DNA of 64,000 nt, taken from contig NZ_MAUJ01000001.1 of the NCBI RefSeq assembly GCF_001696455.1, forward strand, positions 1,612,001 to 1,676,000. Direction: 5' to 3'. Under the pieces are notes generated by a model. That model made no database searches and was not told the DNA's origin. It saw nothing but the letters and a program-made list of their open reading frames with translations. Each line of letters begins with the position of its first letter. Position 1 is the stretch's first letter. This DNA is from Pseudoalteromonas luteoviolacea. Lineage in GTDB: Bacteria > Pseudomonadota > Gammaproteobacteria > Enterobacterales > Alteromonadaceae. Both the position numbers and the translations under genes were made by a program. Shown here piece after piece: positions 1-10,220 of the stretch.

Positions 1-1998
1 TTAGCAAATGCTCTTTTGCACTCTGGTGTTGAAGATATCAATCAGGATTCACTATCTCTAAAGTCTCTGAACGTAGAGCTGCCGTTAATTAACTTTACAG
101 TCCAAAACAAAGGGTTTCAGTGTGACGTTAATCTATATATTTGCGCAGAAAACCAACATCCCAGCGTAGAAAATGCGCCTGGAGTGTCTCCCGATGGACA
201 ATGGCAATTGACTGTGGAGCAGTACAATTTAGTATTGGAGCACCTAAAAAGTGGTAACAAGACACAGCTGACGACAGATGGACATGAGGGCTTTCCATAT
301 GGCTTAATGCACCCGAATCCCGCATATGACCTGCGCGATAATCAGCCCTATCAGCCTAAGCAAGTTTATGCTAACTGGTCCGAAGATAGTCGCTATATTA
401 TGACCTATCAGATTGACCGCCGTAACACCGGTAAATATGCACTTGTTCGTGCTTCTCATCAACGAGGAAAACGCCCTGAGACCACAGAGTTCTACTACCC
501 GTCCGCAGCTGAAGATAAGTTGCCTATGGCACAATTAGTGTTAATTGACATTGAGAAAAAATCCGCAATACACCTACAAGCCCCTCCTGTAATGCAAACC
601 TATTATGGCGCAGCCGTTTGGGGGTGGTGGCAAGACGACGGTAAGTTTGTCTATCACAATCGATTTAGAGGTAATCGTCAGTACTTTATGCGCGAAGTTG
701 ACCCTGAAACAGCCAGAGTACGGGTGCTTGTTGAAGAACGTGATGATAAATATATCGATCCTTGGGTGCAGCAATATTGGGCACTCCCAGAGTTAAATGC
801 ATTTATTTGGAGCTCACAAAGAGATGGCTATCAGCACCTTTATCTATACAGCTCATCTAACGGCAAACTCAAAAATCCGATTACTCAAGGAAACATGACT
901 GTTCGCGTGATACGTGGCGTAGATATAAAAAATCAGCAAGTCTACTTTGAGGCGTCCGGTAAAGAAGCAGGCAGAGACCCTTACTTTCGTCACCTCTATA
1001 GAGTTGACCTTGACGGCAGTAACTTAACGCTACTGACTCCTGAAGCGGCTGAACACGACACACGCATATCTCCTGACTTTAAGTATTTCATTGATACATA
1101 TTCAACCGCAACAGAAGCCCCCATATCATTATTGCGCAGTACCCGAAATAGCAACATCGTTCGAACATTGCAAAAAGCAGATGCGAGTGCTTTATTCGCC
1201 TTAGGTTGGCAGCCGCCTAAGCCATTTTCTGTGCTAGCAGGAGATGGAAAAACACCACTTTACGGATTGATGTATTTACCCTCACATTTTGACCCCAACA
1301 AGAAATATCCTGTCATTGATGACATTTATACTGGCCCGCATAATTTCTTTACTCCTAAGTCTTTTGATACCTATCGCAGTCAAGCCAACGCACTTGCTGA
1401 GCTTGGGTTTGTGGTCATAAAAATGGATGGTCGCGGCACCAACAAACGGGGCCGCAAGTTCCACGAATATTCTTTCAAAAATCTAAGTGGTGGCAGTGAT
1501 GATCACGTTACTGCAATCAAGCAGCTAGGTGAACGTTTTGATTATCTTGATCTCAATCGAGTCGGTATTTTTGGCTTTAGTGCCGGAGGCTACGATACGG
1601 CTCATGCGATGTTTAAGTACCCTGACTTTTTTAAAGTCGGCGTATCAGCATCTGGTAATCATGACTTTAGAGTCGACAAAGCAGGTTGGAATGAAATGTG
1701 GATGGGCTACCCTGAAACACCAGAATGGGAAGCGCAGTCCAATTTAAACTGGGCTAAACATTTGCAAGGTAAATTACTTATAGCCCATGGTGAGTTAGAC
1801 ACCAATGTGCACCCAGCTGCTACTATCCAATTGGCTGATGCACTTATGAAAGCTAATAAGGACTTTGACCTTATGATTTATCCAAATATGGGGCACGTAC
1901 TGGACCAAAACCCATACTTTGTAAGACAGCGTTGGGATTATTTTGTACGTCATTTATTAGGCATGGAACCGCCCAAGTCATATTTGATAACGAAGTAG
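1..1998 (+). CDS. DPP IV-like S9 family peptidase, 5' end outside window
   Basis: This is a serine peptidase of the prolyl oligopeptidase/dipeptidyl peptidase IV type, probably periplasmic or secreted, cutting peptides with proline near the N terminus. The frame is already open at base 1, so the true start and any signal peptide lie upstream. The N-terminal part is the beta-propeller (DPPIV_N type, e.g. GVSPDGQW and WSEDSRYIM). The last 230 residues are the alpha/beta hydrolase. The nucleophile serine sits in GFSAGGYD (bases 1579-1581), the acid in GELDTNVHP (1798-1800) and the histidine in NMGHVLDQN (1894-1896), so the catalytic triad is complete. A strong hairpin terminator follows. The family call is firm; the exact substrate is not. 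Confidence 0.9.
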   Translation, partial: LANALLHSGVEDINQDSLSLKSLNVELPLINFTVQNKGFQCDVNLYICAENQHPSVENAPGVSPDGQWQLTVEQYNLVLEHLKSGNKTQLTTDGHEGFPYGLMHPNPAYDLRDNQPYQPKQVYANWSEDSRYIMTYQIDRRNTGKYALVRASHQRGKRPETTEFYYPSAAEDKLPMAQLVLIDIEKKSAIHLQAPPVMQTYYGAAVWGWWQDDGKFVYHNRFRGNRQYFMREVDPETARVRVLVEERDDKYIDPWVQQYWALPELNAFIWSSQRDGYQHLYLYSSSNGKLKNPITQGNMTVRVIRGVDIKNQQVYFEASGKEAGRDPYFRHLYRVDLDGSNLTLLTPEAAEHDTRISPDFKYFIDTYSTATEAPISLLRSTRNSNIVRTLQKADASALFALGWQPPKPFSVLAGDGKTPLYGLMYLPSHFDPNKKYPVIDDIYTGPHNFFTPKSFDTYRSQANALAELGFVVIKMDGRGTNKRGRKFHEYSFKNLSGGSDDHVTAIKQLGERFDYLDLNRVGIFGFSAGGYDTAHAMFKYPDFFKVGVSASGNHDFRVDKAGWNEMWMGYPETPEWEAQSNLNWAKHLQGKLLIAHGELDTNVHPAATIQLADALMKANKDFDLMIYPNMGHVLDQNPYFVRQRWDYFVRHLLGMEPPKSYLITK

Positions 1999-2044
1999 CT
2001 TTTGCAGATTTAAATTATTCAAAACGCTGTAGAGCCGATGTAAA

Positions 2045-2069
2045 AAAGCCCCAGTTTTACTGGGGCTTT
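2045..2069. terminator. bidirectional intrinsic terminator
   Basis: A perfect 10-bp stem (AAAGCCCCAG / CTGGGGCTTT) with a 5-base loop lies between the convergent peptidase and lipoprotein genes. It has A-rich and T-rich flanks, so it can serve both strands. Confidence 0.85.
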
Positions 2070-2125
2070 CAATTTAACTGAAAGGTGTCAAAACCTTCCC
2101 AGCTCTAATAAACATTGAGTGTAGC

Positions 2126-4126
2126 TTAGTTGATAGGTAAAGTGAGAGTACCTGTTTTAACTTCAGCATTACTCTTTAGCTGATAGCTGTAGTAAACCGT
2201 CACTGAGTTTGCTTTACCAGTTTTGTTATCTGACAGCGATAAGTAATTAGTGGAATAAGCTCTTGTAAAACGGTAAAAACCATTCTCTACATTTGCACCA
2301 GCACTTAAGCCCCAATAATGTTCATTGTTCGCAACATTGGCCAAATATTCACCGTAAGTGTTATAGTGATAACCGTTTCTGACGATCTCAATCTCATTAG
2401 GGTTTTCATTAGTGACTGACGTATTGTTCATCACATATGAATCAATTCTAAGCGTAAGGTTTTCTACTGAATTAAGGTCTTGCGGCAGAATAAAACGTAT
2501 GTCACTAGAGTAATCAGTTGCTGTTGAGGCAACACCTGCGCTGTTAGCTGCAACGATTGGCGTACCATTGGTAGTAAAGTTAAAGTTATCTGCAGTTAGG
2601 GTATTTATATCAAAATCAGTACCCTTCGAAAGGTAATCATGTGACTCATAAACTCCAACATGTTCAGTTTCACCTGAAACTAGATTCTTGATAGAACTAA
2701 CATTCACTCGATATTCGTAGTTAGCCTCTAACTCGCCATCTGCTGTGATAGTTAATCGCGTGTTATCCAAGTCTAAAACGGCTTTATGTGCTACATCAGT
2801 TAAAGTTGTTTCAGTATAACTCGTGCCACCGCCAGAAACTACAACTCTGTTTGAAGCCTGAGTTGAAATACCGCCTTCCACAAGTTCAACCGGAACGTTG
2901 AAGTAGATTTGGACTGCATTGTCTTTTAAGCTCTTAGCTCGTACAGTTTTTACAGCCTCTACGCTTGCTTCAGAAGGAATGTAACTCTCTAAAGTCGTAA
3001 CAATGTTTAAGGTATTATCAGATAACTCTGCTTGATAATGAGTATTGCCATTGTAAACGCTATATGCTGAGTTATATTCATTGTAATTAACTCTAACGTT
3101 TCTTGATTGGTAAACAACCCCATCCGCTTCAAAGCTAGGGATCCTTAGCGCTAACTCACCAAAGAAGTTCGCATCAACAGCATACTGCTTAGACGCTTCG
3201 TCATACACTGCATTGTCAGCACCACGCTCATTGCCTTCAACAACAACACGTCTTACTTTCATTTCATTGCCTAACTCATCTAACACGGTTAGAGCAACGG
3301 TGAATTCATGTGCGTTGATAGCGTCTAAATAAATCTGGTGAGTTGAGTCTACATTGGCTGCACGCGCCAACATAGCGTGTCCGTTATTGGTTGTGTGAAG
3401 CGTTTCATGCCTGTAATCAACGTTGCCGTCGTTATCAACATCTGCCGAAAACAGTAAATCAACAGGTAAATCTTTAGCGACTTGAATTTGGTACACGCCC
3501 TTTTCTTCATTGAATGTCGCTTTTGTTGCAAACTCCTCATTTGCAAAATTTATAAACTGAAGGTTTTTCCAAGAGTTGTGCGTTGCGATTAGGTCATCAG
3601 CCCAAATAGTCAGACCTTTTACAACCTCTTCACTCTTTGAGTCTAGGATACTAAACTCTTTTGTAACACCTTCTGAAACTTCTAGGTTTAGTAGATCAAT
3701 TGTTGACTCTACGCCTTCAGCAACATAGCCGCTTGTGGTCGTCATAAAGTGTCTAGTCAAAAACGCATTGCTTTCACTTGCTACTCTAACAACAATATCT
3801 CGACTTGCTGGTAATCCATCAATACTAAATGTACCGTCTTCAGCAACTGAAACGGCAGCAGTCCATGCATTATTCACAAATGCACTTACTTTGGCATCTG
3901 CAACAGTTACACCTTCGGTAGCTGATACGACTTTACCTAAAACAACCGCTGGCGCTTCTGTATTTGCTTGCTGTTCTTTTAGTATGTCAACTTGTTGCTG
4001 TAAAATCTGGTTTTGGCTATCTAGGCGATCTGCAAGTTCTTTATTGCTATCGTCTTCTACCTCTAAACAACCAGTTAGTGCAAAACAAGTAGCTAGTCCT
4101 AGGGCAACTTTTGAATATTTAAACAT
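2126..4126 (-). CDS. large lipoprotein with coiled coil and carboxypeptidase-regulatory-like domain
   Basis: A 666-residue exported lipoprotein. The signal peptide ends in a lipobox (ALTGC, Cys20), followed by acidic residues. A short coiled coil rich in Gln/Leu (about residues 30-55) comes next, then an Ig-like carboxypeptidase-regulatory fold (about 60-120, VTVADAKVSAFV and DGTFSIDGLPA). The rest is Ser/Thr/Asn-rich and looks like further beta-sandwich repeats, without a domain I can name. A surface or periplasmic structural or binding role is inferred from this architecture. It is a single gene that ends against the shared terminator at 2045-2069. Confidence 0.75.
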   Translation of the reverse strand: MFKYSKVALGLATCFALTGCLEVEDDSNKELADRLDSQNQILQQQVDILKEQQANTEAPAVVLGKVVSATEGVTVADAKVSAFVNNAWTAAVSVAEDGTFSIDGLPASRDIVVRVASESNAFLTRHFMTTTSGYVAEGVESTIDLLNLEVSEGVTKEFSILDSKSEEVVKGLTIWADDLIATHNSWKNLQFINFANEEFATKATFNEEKGVYQIQVAKDLPVDLLFSADVDNDGNVDYRHETLHTTNNGHAMLARAANVDSTHQIYLDAINAHEFTVALTVLDELGNEMKVRRVVVEGNERGADNAVYDEASKQYAVDANFFGELALRIPSFEADGVVYQSRNVRVNYNEYNSAYSVYNGNTHYQAELSDNTLNIVTTLESYIPSEASVEAVKTVRAKSLKDNAVQIYFNVPVELVEGGISTQASNRVVVSGGGTSYTETTLTDVAHKAVLDLDNTRLTITADGELEANYEYRVNVSSIKNLVSGETEHVGVYESHDYLSKGTDFDINTLTADNFNFTTNGTPIVAANSAGVASTATDYSSDIRFILPQDLNSVENLTLRIDSYVMNNTSVTNENPNEIEIVRNGYHYNTYGEYLANVANNEHYWGLSAGANVENGFYRFTRAYSTNYLSLSDNKTGKANSVTVYYSYQLKSNAEVKTGTLTLPIN

Positions 4127-4428
4127 TAATATCTTCCTGTATTAACTTTATATCATTTTGTAATCGGCGAGTATTAGAACATAACTTTTTAGGAAAATAT
4201 TCATGTTGCAAAATAAAATTCATAAAAGGCCAGTTTTTTGAGTGATTTTTAACCAAATCCACATATTAAAAATAATATCAATGCGTTTATAAATCCTAAT
4301 GTAATAGATTGTAAAAAAACCAAAAGATTATTAAGATAATAGCTGGAGACAAAGGCTTAACATTAAATTTACAATCAACATAGTAACGAGCAAAGTGCTC
4401 ATCACTATGTAAAAAGCAGACAGCTAAT
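4127..4428. other. AT-rich intergenic stretch, no gene seen
   Basis: About 300 AT-rich bases between two minus-strand genes. It should contain the promoter of the lipoprotein gene and the 3' end of the secreted-protein transcript. I see no convincing ORF, hairpin terminator or repeat. Confidence 0.5.
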
Positions 4429-5271
4429 CTAGTCGATATTAACTTTCTTTATGTTAATTGAAACACTGCCACTAGAATATGCGGCATCACCAATCAAAAA
4501 TAAAGAAATATCACTTTGCGATTTAATATAAACAGGGCTTGATCCGTTAATGGTTTTAACTTCCTTATCGCCATCAATATTTATATAACTCATCCCTACT
4601 GAATTATACTTGCCACCCAATTTATTATAAGAAGCGTTATTTTCCATAATTTCTAAAGAGTAAGTTAAATTTGGTTCAACGCTATGTGTTAGCACTTCAC
4701 CTGAATCCGTACCTAACGCATTTAGTTGTGCATTCAAGGTAACTAAATCACCCTTAATTTTAGACACGCCACTGACCTGAATACGTAAATCACGAATGGT
4801 TACGCTTGAGTCAGTTGTGTAAGGCGTAAAGGCTATTTTACCTTCTCGAATAAAACTCTTAGAGAAACCTTCACTTTCATTAAAACATGTTGAGAAAGTT
4901 GGCCTTGCTAAACTGCTTGACCTACCACTTTGGCGATTATCACCTCTGTACGTATCACTATAAACGAAATACTTGTATAGTGTGATACCAGCCTCTCCAG
5001 GCGTTGAGCCGTTGCCAGAATACTCCGTATCCACTTCAAAACAAACCGACTCAACAGAGTCAAAATGTTTAGAAATATCTACATATGCTTTAGAAAACTC
5101 AGATAAATAACCTAGCTCTTTATTATTTAAATCGAGACCATTAGCGTCCAGCTCACTATAGCTTAATGGAAAAGTAGATTTAACGACAGGTGTTAAATTA
5201 TATGTTGAAATTGACGCTTGAGAAGAGATAGAAAAAATAAATGCTGAAGTTAGAATTGCTTTATTAAGCAT
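4429..5271 (-). CDS. secreted protein of unknown function
   Basis: A 280-residue protein with a clear Sec signal peptide (hydrophobic residues 4-16, likely cut after SSQA, about residue 19). The mature part has only two cysteines (CFEVD near residue 78 and TCFNE near residue 133), which could form a disulfide, and alternates polar and hydrophobic residues like a beta-rich extracellular fold. No family is recognised. It stands alone on the minus strand, divergent from the TPR histidine kinase across 279 bases of very AT-rich DNA. Export is well supported; function is unknown. Confidence 0.65.
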   Translation of the reverse strand: MLNKAILTSAFIFSISSQASISTYNLTPVVKSTFPLSYSELDANGLDLNNKELGYLSEFSKAYVDISKHFDSVESVCFEVDTEYSGNGSTPGEAGITLYKYFVYSDTYRGDNRQSGRSSSLARPTFSTCFNESEGFSKSFIREGKIAFTPYTTDSSVTIRDLRIQVSGVSKIKGDLVTLNAQLNALGTDSGEVLTHSVEPNLTYSLEIMENNASYNKLGGKYNSVGMSYINIDGDKEVKTINGSSPVYIKSQSDISLFLIGDAAYSSGSVSINIKKVNID

Positions 5272-5553
5272 GTGTCGTCCTTTTTATTAAATATAAGCAT
5301 AGCCCCTCTATGCTGCGGCGAATTATATATATTAATAAAACCAAGTCAAATAAATAACATAAATAAATTAAAACCATAAAGTAAGAACCAAAAAAATCTA
5401 ACACATTTTAAATTTACGGAAACACCGACCTTCAATCTAAAAACAACTAAAAATTAATTATATAAATAAAAAACATTATTAAAATGTTAATGCATATAGC
5501 AAAACAGCTGCTATGCTTAACGACTAGTAGTTTATTTAGAGAGTCAACGATTG

Positions 5554-7569
5554 ATGTTTGTACGTTGTGCCATGTGGCTATTATGGTTATCTACTGCAAG
5601 TGTTTTTGCAGCCCCATTCACTGAAGCTGAGTTCGAAGATCTCAGAACAGAAATAAGAAAAGCTTCGGCGCAATCACCATTAACAGCCATTGCTACCACA
5701 GACAGCATTTTGAAGAGATACGATACACAGCTTTCGGTTAGGCAAAAAATCAGATTGCTGTATGGAAAGGCTTGGTTTCAAATCCAAACCGATGATGTAC
5801 ACAGTGCCATTTCTACCCTATCAATTTGCAAAAGAATGAGTATTCAAGTTACTGATCCGACGATTTTATATAGCTACTATAGCCTTACAGCTGGCGCGTT
5901 AACGCGAATGAGCCTATACGAGCGCGCATTAGAAAACTACTTAGAAAGCTATAAGCTAGCAGCTTTAATGGACACAGAGTTATATTTGCGCCAAACCGAA
6001 AATAACATAGGAAATGTCTACCTTAAATTAGACCGCTTTGAAGACGCTAAAAGCTATTTTGAACGCTTTTATCAAGATGCTAAAAGCAGAGAGCTCCCCC
6101 AACAAATGGGGGTTGGGCTGAACAACTTAGGCGAAGCCTACTTTGGGTTAAAAGACTATGAAAAAGCACTCGAACTTCACAAAAATAGCCTCAGTTTAAG
6201 GGAAGAAAATAACCTCTCCTATCACAGCTCTTGGTCTCATCATAACTTAGGACGCACTTACCTCGCACTCAAACACTATGAGTTAGCAGAAAGCCACCTA
6301 ATAAAAGCGATTGAGATTAGGGAACAAAGCAATGCAATCGCAGATAGTATAGGGCCCAAAATTGACCTAATCAGACTCAGGATTAGTAAAGGCGAGCAAA
6401 CGGGAATTGAGTATATCCTCAAAGGAATTATCACCTTAAGCGCTCAACATGCTCGGCTTCAAGAGAGAGCACAAGCATATGAATTATTGGTTAGCTACTT
6501 TCAACAAAACCAACAATGGAAAAGTGCATTCGATACCGCCCAACAGCTTATGCAAAATAAGTTTGAGTTTTTGCAACGACAAGCGGAGATTGGCGTCGCT
6601 TTTTATGCGGCCCAAATGAACCTTGCGATAAAAGAGAGAGACATAGCATCGCTCACACAAGAAAACATGCTGCACCAAATCAACTCCCAAGCAGCAAGAA
6701 ATCAGCTGATTTTAGTTTTAGTTGGCGTACTGATAATCGCACTGTTAACACTGTATTTTGTAAGTAGAATAAACGCAAAAAACAAAGCATTAGTCGAAAC
6801 ACTTGAAAACCTCAAGGCGACGCAAAAGCAATTGCTTGAGTCCGAAAAAATGTCAGCGATGACAACTTTGGTGTCTGGCATGGCACATCAGCTTAACACG
6901 CCCTTAGGTTTGGTAGTGACATCTGCGTCGTGCCTAGAAGATAAGTTAAAGGAAATCCTTGCGCTTTTAGCAGGTAAAAAACTCAGTGCCAAACAATTGC
7001 AAACCTTTCTTGAAGATGCATCAGAAATGCTCGCAATGACGGCTAACAACTCAGCCCGTGCTGCTGATTTAATCGCACGCTTTAAAATGATTGCCGCAAA
7101 TTTAGATACCAGTGAAGCAGTGGATTTTGAAGTACTTGATTATCTCACGCAAAGATGCGGGTTGATTGCTCAAAGCCTCGAAAACGGCATTAAGCTAGAA
7201 GTGAGAGGCGCGAATGTGCAACTCCACTCTCACCCTGAAATATTATTGAAGGTGATTTCTCAACTGGTCAATAACTCCTGTACCCATGGCTTTACAACGC
7301 AACATGCGGGCAATATTTCCATAGAAGTGAAAGAGCAAAACGAGTGGGTAGTGATAACGTACGAAGACAATGGTGTGGGCATTAGTGAAGAGGATCAAGA
7401 GCAAATATTTGACCCCTTTTATACAAGTCAGTTAGGTCAAGGCAACCTTGGACTAGGGTTGAACATAGCCTACAACTCAGTCGTACATGTTTTGAAAGGC
7501 GAAATCAGCTATGAACACCAACCAACTGGCGCTAAGTTTATCGTACGTATCCCCAAAAACATTGAATAG
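5554..7569 (+). CDS. TPR-sensor histidine kinase
   Basis: A membrane sensor kinase with an extracytoplasmic TPR domain. A signal peptide (cleavage near VFAA) leads into about five tetratricopeptide repeats (residues 60-330, e.g. NNIGNVYLKLDRFEDAK and NNLGEAYFGLKDYEKAL). One membrane helix follows (about 386-403), then a coiled coil, a phosphoacceptor box MAHQLNTPLG (His at bases 6886-6888), and an HATPase_c domain with DNGVGIS and GLGLNIAYN boxes. I start it at the ATG at 5554 rather than the TTG one codon earlier. No response regulator lies beside it, so it is an orphan kinase here. The TPR array suggests that a protein or peptide is sensed outside the cytoplasm (inference). Confidence 0.85.
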   Translation: MFVRCAMWLLWLSTASVFAAPFTEAEFEDLRTEIRKASAQSPLTAIATTDSILKRYDTQLSVRQKIRLLYGKAWFQIQTDDVHSAISTLSICKRMSIQVTDPTILYSYYSLTAGALTRMSLYERALENYLESYKLAALMDTELYLRQTENNIGNVYLKLDRFEDAKSYFERFYQDAKSRELPQQMGVGLNNLGEAYFGLKDYEKALELHKNSLSLREENNLSYHSSWSHHNLGRTYLALKHYELAESHLIKAIEIREQSNAIADSIGPKIDLIRLRISKGEQTGIEYILKGIITLSAQHARLQERAQAYELLVSYFQQNQQWKSAFDTAQQLMQNKFEFLQRQAEIGVAFYAAQMNLAIKERDIASLTQENMLHQINSQAARNQLILVLVGVLIIALLTLYFVSRINAKNKALVETLENLKATQKQLLESEKMSAMTTLVSGMAHQLNTPLGLVVTSASCLEDKLKEILALLAGKKLSAKQLQTFLEDASEMLAMTANNSARAADLIARFKMIAANLDTSEAVDFEVLDYLTQRCGLIAQSLENGIKLEVRGANVQLHSHPEILLKVISQLVNNSCTHGFTTQHAGNISIEVKEQNEWVVITYEDNGVGISEEDQEQIFDPFYTSQLGQGNLGLGLNIAYNSVVHVLKGEISYEHQPTGAKFIVRIPKNIE

Positions 7570-8022
7570 AGGCAGTCTAGCAAATAAGCTGTAGCAGCCA
7601 ACAAGGCTATAACGGAAGACCATCATAAACCTGATTATTGGGGCCTGAATTCTACCATTTGATAGTAAACGTAAGTGTGAGTGCTATTTAAAAGCTACGT
7701 TACTGCGTCATTCCCCAAAGATCTCTTCCGACAAGTGCAGCACAAAATAAATTTTTACATTATATTTCAATATTTATATCAATTAGATCAAATTATAAAC
7801 AAAAATATTATAAGCATTTGGTCTCTTCTACGTTGTTTTTAGACCGTTCCAAGCTTACAGTTATTGAGAAACACACACCAAATTGCTGATATGTTTATCG
7901 CAGTAAAGTGCCTCATCAGATATAGGCCAAAGTAGTTGAACCGCTTGTATGCACCGTAATTCAGGGCAGATGTTCAAGTGAATAATCAGTAGGAAATAAC
8001 ATGTAAAACGTAAGGAACAGAC
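7570..8022. other. long leader/promoter region before the subtilase
   Basis: About 450 bases without a gene; 7745-7815 is very AT-rich. It probably holds the kinase 3' end and the promoter and leader of the protease. I could not identify a terminator or a known riboswitch. Confidence 0.4.
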
Positions 8023-9597
8023 ATGAGTATCAACAAGCGATTTAAACTTTCGACCATTTCCACAGTCATGCTATCTACTATCAGTTTGTCAGCTATGGCT
8101 GATGCCCCAGTATTTGATGGCCATTCTGACACGCAAACGTTCGCTGTTAAATCAGCTAAAGATCAACGCTATATTGTTCGATTCAAGCAAGATCTTTCGG
8201 GTGGAAAGACAAACTTCAATGATTTCATTGCACTAAATTACTTATTCACAGCTGGTGCTGAACCATTATTTTCACTGGGTGAGCAACAAGCGATGGTTGC
8301 GCATCTAGACGAATACAGCCTTAAAACACTGCGTGGCTTCTCGTCCGTTGAATCCATAGAAATAGACCCTAAGCGCTATTTGTCCCCTGCTATAAAATCC
8401 CAACAGGCCATCACGCCATTTGCCCAAAGCACACCTTATGGCATTAATATGGTACAGGGTCACCTGTTATCGCAATCCAACACCTCCGCAAGAAAAGTCT
8501 GTGTCATTGATACTGGCTACAACTTGGGCCACCCCGATTTGCCATATGGTAATGTGACCGGAAATGCAAATAACAATGCCGTAGGTAGATGGAACAATGA
8601 CGGCAATGGCCACGGCACCCACGTAGCGGGTACTATCGCAGCTGAAAATAATAATCAGGGCGTGGTCGGTGTGTATCCTGGTATGGACCTGCACATTGTA
8701 AAAATCTTTGATGATAATGGCCAATGGACATACGCATCAGACCTAGTTAAAGCAATTCAACAATGTAAAGACGCGGGCTCACATGTTGTGAATATGAGTC
8801 TGGGTGGTGGCAACTACTCAAATAGCGAAAACACGGCAATGCAAAACTTCGTAGACGGCGGACTTATGCTCGTAGCCGCTGCGGGTAATGACGGAAATAG
8901 CTCAAAGTCTTACCCTGCGTCTTACAATTCTGTTATTTCTGTCGCATCTGTCACGTCAAATGAATCTCGCTCTTCTTTCTCGCAGTACAATGACCAAGTT
9001 GAAATGGCAGCACCGGGGTCGAGTGTCAATTCCACCTATCCTACCAATACCTATAGAAGTTTAAGTGGCACGTCAATGGCAGCCCCTCACGTTGCAGGTG
9101 TTGCAGCACTTGTTTGGAGCCACAACACCCAGTGTACAAACCAAGAGATCCGCGCTGCACTCAACGCCACAGCCAAAGATAAAGGCGCAACTGGTCGTGA
9201 CAACTACTATGGCCACGGTATTGTTAAAGCCAAAGATGCCTCAGACCATATTGCAGCTAATGGATGTCAAGGCGGTGGCGACCCGGGCGGCGTACAACCA
9301 GTGAATGGCGCTTTGCCAAACCTTCAAGGGACGCAAAATGGCTGGACACATTACACATGGGATATCCCACAAGGCGTGAAAGAAATGAGTTTACAAATCA
9401 CTGGCGGAACAGGCGATGCAGATCTGTATGTGAGATATAATGCACGCCCTGATGCAAATAACTATACCTGCCGTCCATGGAAAAATGGCAATGAAGAACA
9501 GTGTGTGTTTACCAACCCTAGTTCAGGAAAGTGGCACATTAGTTTATATGGTTACAATAACTACAGTGGTGTAACGTTAAACTACGCGTATAAGTAA
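8023..9597 (+). CDS. secreted subtilisin-like serine protease with C-terminal PPC domain
   Basis: An S8 family extracellular protease. The order is: Sec signal peptide (residues 1-26), I9-type propeptide (about 45-120, starting near YIVRFKQDL), catalytic domain (about 140-415) and a bacterial pre-peptidase C-terminal (PPC) domain (about 430-524, with the GDADLYVRY motif). The triad is complete: Asp163 in CVIDTGYN, His197 in GNGHGTHVAG and Ser351 in LSGTSMAAPH. A glycine-rich linker (GGGDPGG) joins the catalytic and PPC parts. This layout is typical of marine Alteromonadales and Vibrio exoproteases, which are normally Sec-exported, released by type II secretion and self-processed. A strong terminator follows directly. 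Confidence 0.93.
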   Translation: MSINKRFKLSTISTVMLSTISLSAMADAPVFDGHSDTQTFAVKSAKDQRYIVRFKQDLSGGKTNFNDFIALNYLFTAGAEPLFSLGEQQAMVAHLDEYSLKTLRGFSSVESIEIDPKRYLSPAIKSQQAITPFAQSTPYGINMVQGHLLSQSNTSARKVCVIDTGYNLGHPDLPYGNVTGNANNNAVGRWNNDGNGHGTHVAGTIAAENNNQGVVGVYPGMDLHIVKIFDDNGQWTYASDLVKAIQQCKDAGSHVVNMSLGGGNYSNSENTAMQNFVDGGLMLVAAAGNDGNSSKSYPASYNSVISVASVTSNESRSSFSQYNDQVEMAAPGSSVNSTYPTNTYRSLSGTSMAAPHVAGVAALVWSHNTQCTNQEIRAALNATAKDKGATGRDNYYGHGIVKAKDASDHIAANGCQGGGDPGGVQPVNGALPNLQGTQNGWTHYTWDIPQGVKEMSLQITGGTGDADLYVRYNARPDANNYTCRPWKNGNEEQCVFTNPSSGKWHISLYGYNNYSGVTLNYAYK

Positions 9598-9607
9598 CAA
9601 GCTTCTC

Positions 9608-9626
9608 AGCGGGGGCTTCCCCCGCT
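9608..9626 (+). terminator. intrinsic terminator of the subtilase gene
   Basis: A perfect 8-bp GC-rich stem (AGCGGGGG / CCCCCGCT) with a 3-base loop, 10 bases after the stop codon and followed by ATTTAAGTTT. Confidence 0.85.
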
Positions 9627-9782
9627 ATTTAAGTTTATCAATATAAGCACACTCAAAAATTGACCCTATACTTTGCTTTTGTCACTTCTGCCACACCCCA
9701 GAATGAAAGCACCGCAGTGTCAGCAAGGCAATCAACACGACCAGTTCTTGGCTAAACACGGGTGTGATTAATAGGTTTAAGG

Positions 9783-9812
9783 GCAAAGAAAAAGCCCCGA
9801 AGGGCTTTGGTT
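9783..9812 (-). repeat. 30-bp direct repeat, copy 1, carrying a terminator
   Basis: This sequence recurs exactly at 10567-10596. It contains the stem AAAGCCC / GGGCTTT around a four-base loop that reads UUCG on the minus strand, followed there by a T-rich tail. It therefore terminates the minus-strand immunity gene that ends 4 bases away. The exact copy suggests that the toxin-immunity modules were duplicated or exchanged together with their terminators. Confidence 0.85.
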
Positions 9813-9815
9813 AAA

Positions 9816-10220
9816 CTAAGAGTAGAAATATAAATTACAGTACTGATGAGTGGATTTTGAAATAGTTCCTTCCTTCACAGCCTGCTCAAAGTCCTGTTTT
9901 AAATTATTTGATTTTGTATACATATTGTATTTACCACCCCTTTCAGATACATACTGAGTTAAGCGCCATAAATCAAATCCATCGGCCCGATCGTCAGGCC
10001 CAAAATCAAAATCGACATCGTAATCTTTGTAACTAAGCAAACAACCAACTCCATGAAGTTCATACTCTACTCCACTAGTCAACAGGCCCTTTTGAGGAAT
10101 ATCATTATCCCTCCATGCTCTTAGAGGAGGTTTCCCCTCAGTGAGTTCTTTTAAAAGCTCAACTCCTCGAGCAACATCATCTAAATAATCATCAATTAAT
10201 ATTCCAAGGTCTTTATTCAT
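9816..10220 (-). CDS. probable immunity protein of the orphan toxin module (DUF6896-like)
   Basis: A 134-residue soluble acidic protein. The block HGVGCLLSY...DVDFDFG..DRADGFDLW resembles DUF6896 proteins from memory, and I cannot verify this with a search. It overlaps the ParB-like toxin tip upstream by 4 bases (ATGA), the typical coupling of a toxin with its immunity gene. It lies at the distal end of the RHS locus and is followed at once by a terminator. The role as cognate immunity is inferred from position, size and overlap. Confidence 0.65.
   Translation of the reverse strand: MNKDLGILIDDYLDDVARGVELLKELTEGKPPLRAWRDNDIPQKGLLTSGVEYELHGVGCLLSYKDYDVDFDFGPDDRADGFDLWRLTQYVSERGGKYNMYTKSNNLKQDFEQAVKEGTISKSTHQYCNLYFYS

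Noticed and set aside
3735..4145. 136-residue plus-strand frame
   Set aside because: Antisense shadow of the lipoprotein gene, which has a clear signal peptide and domains.
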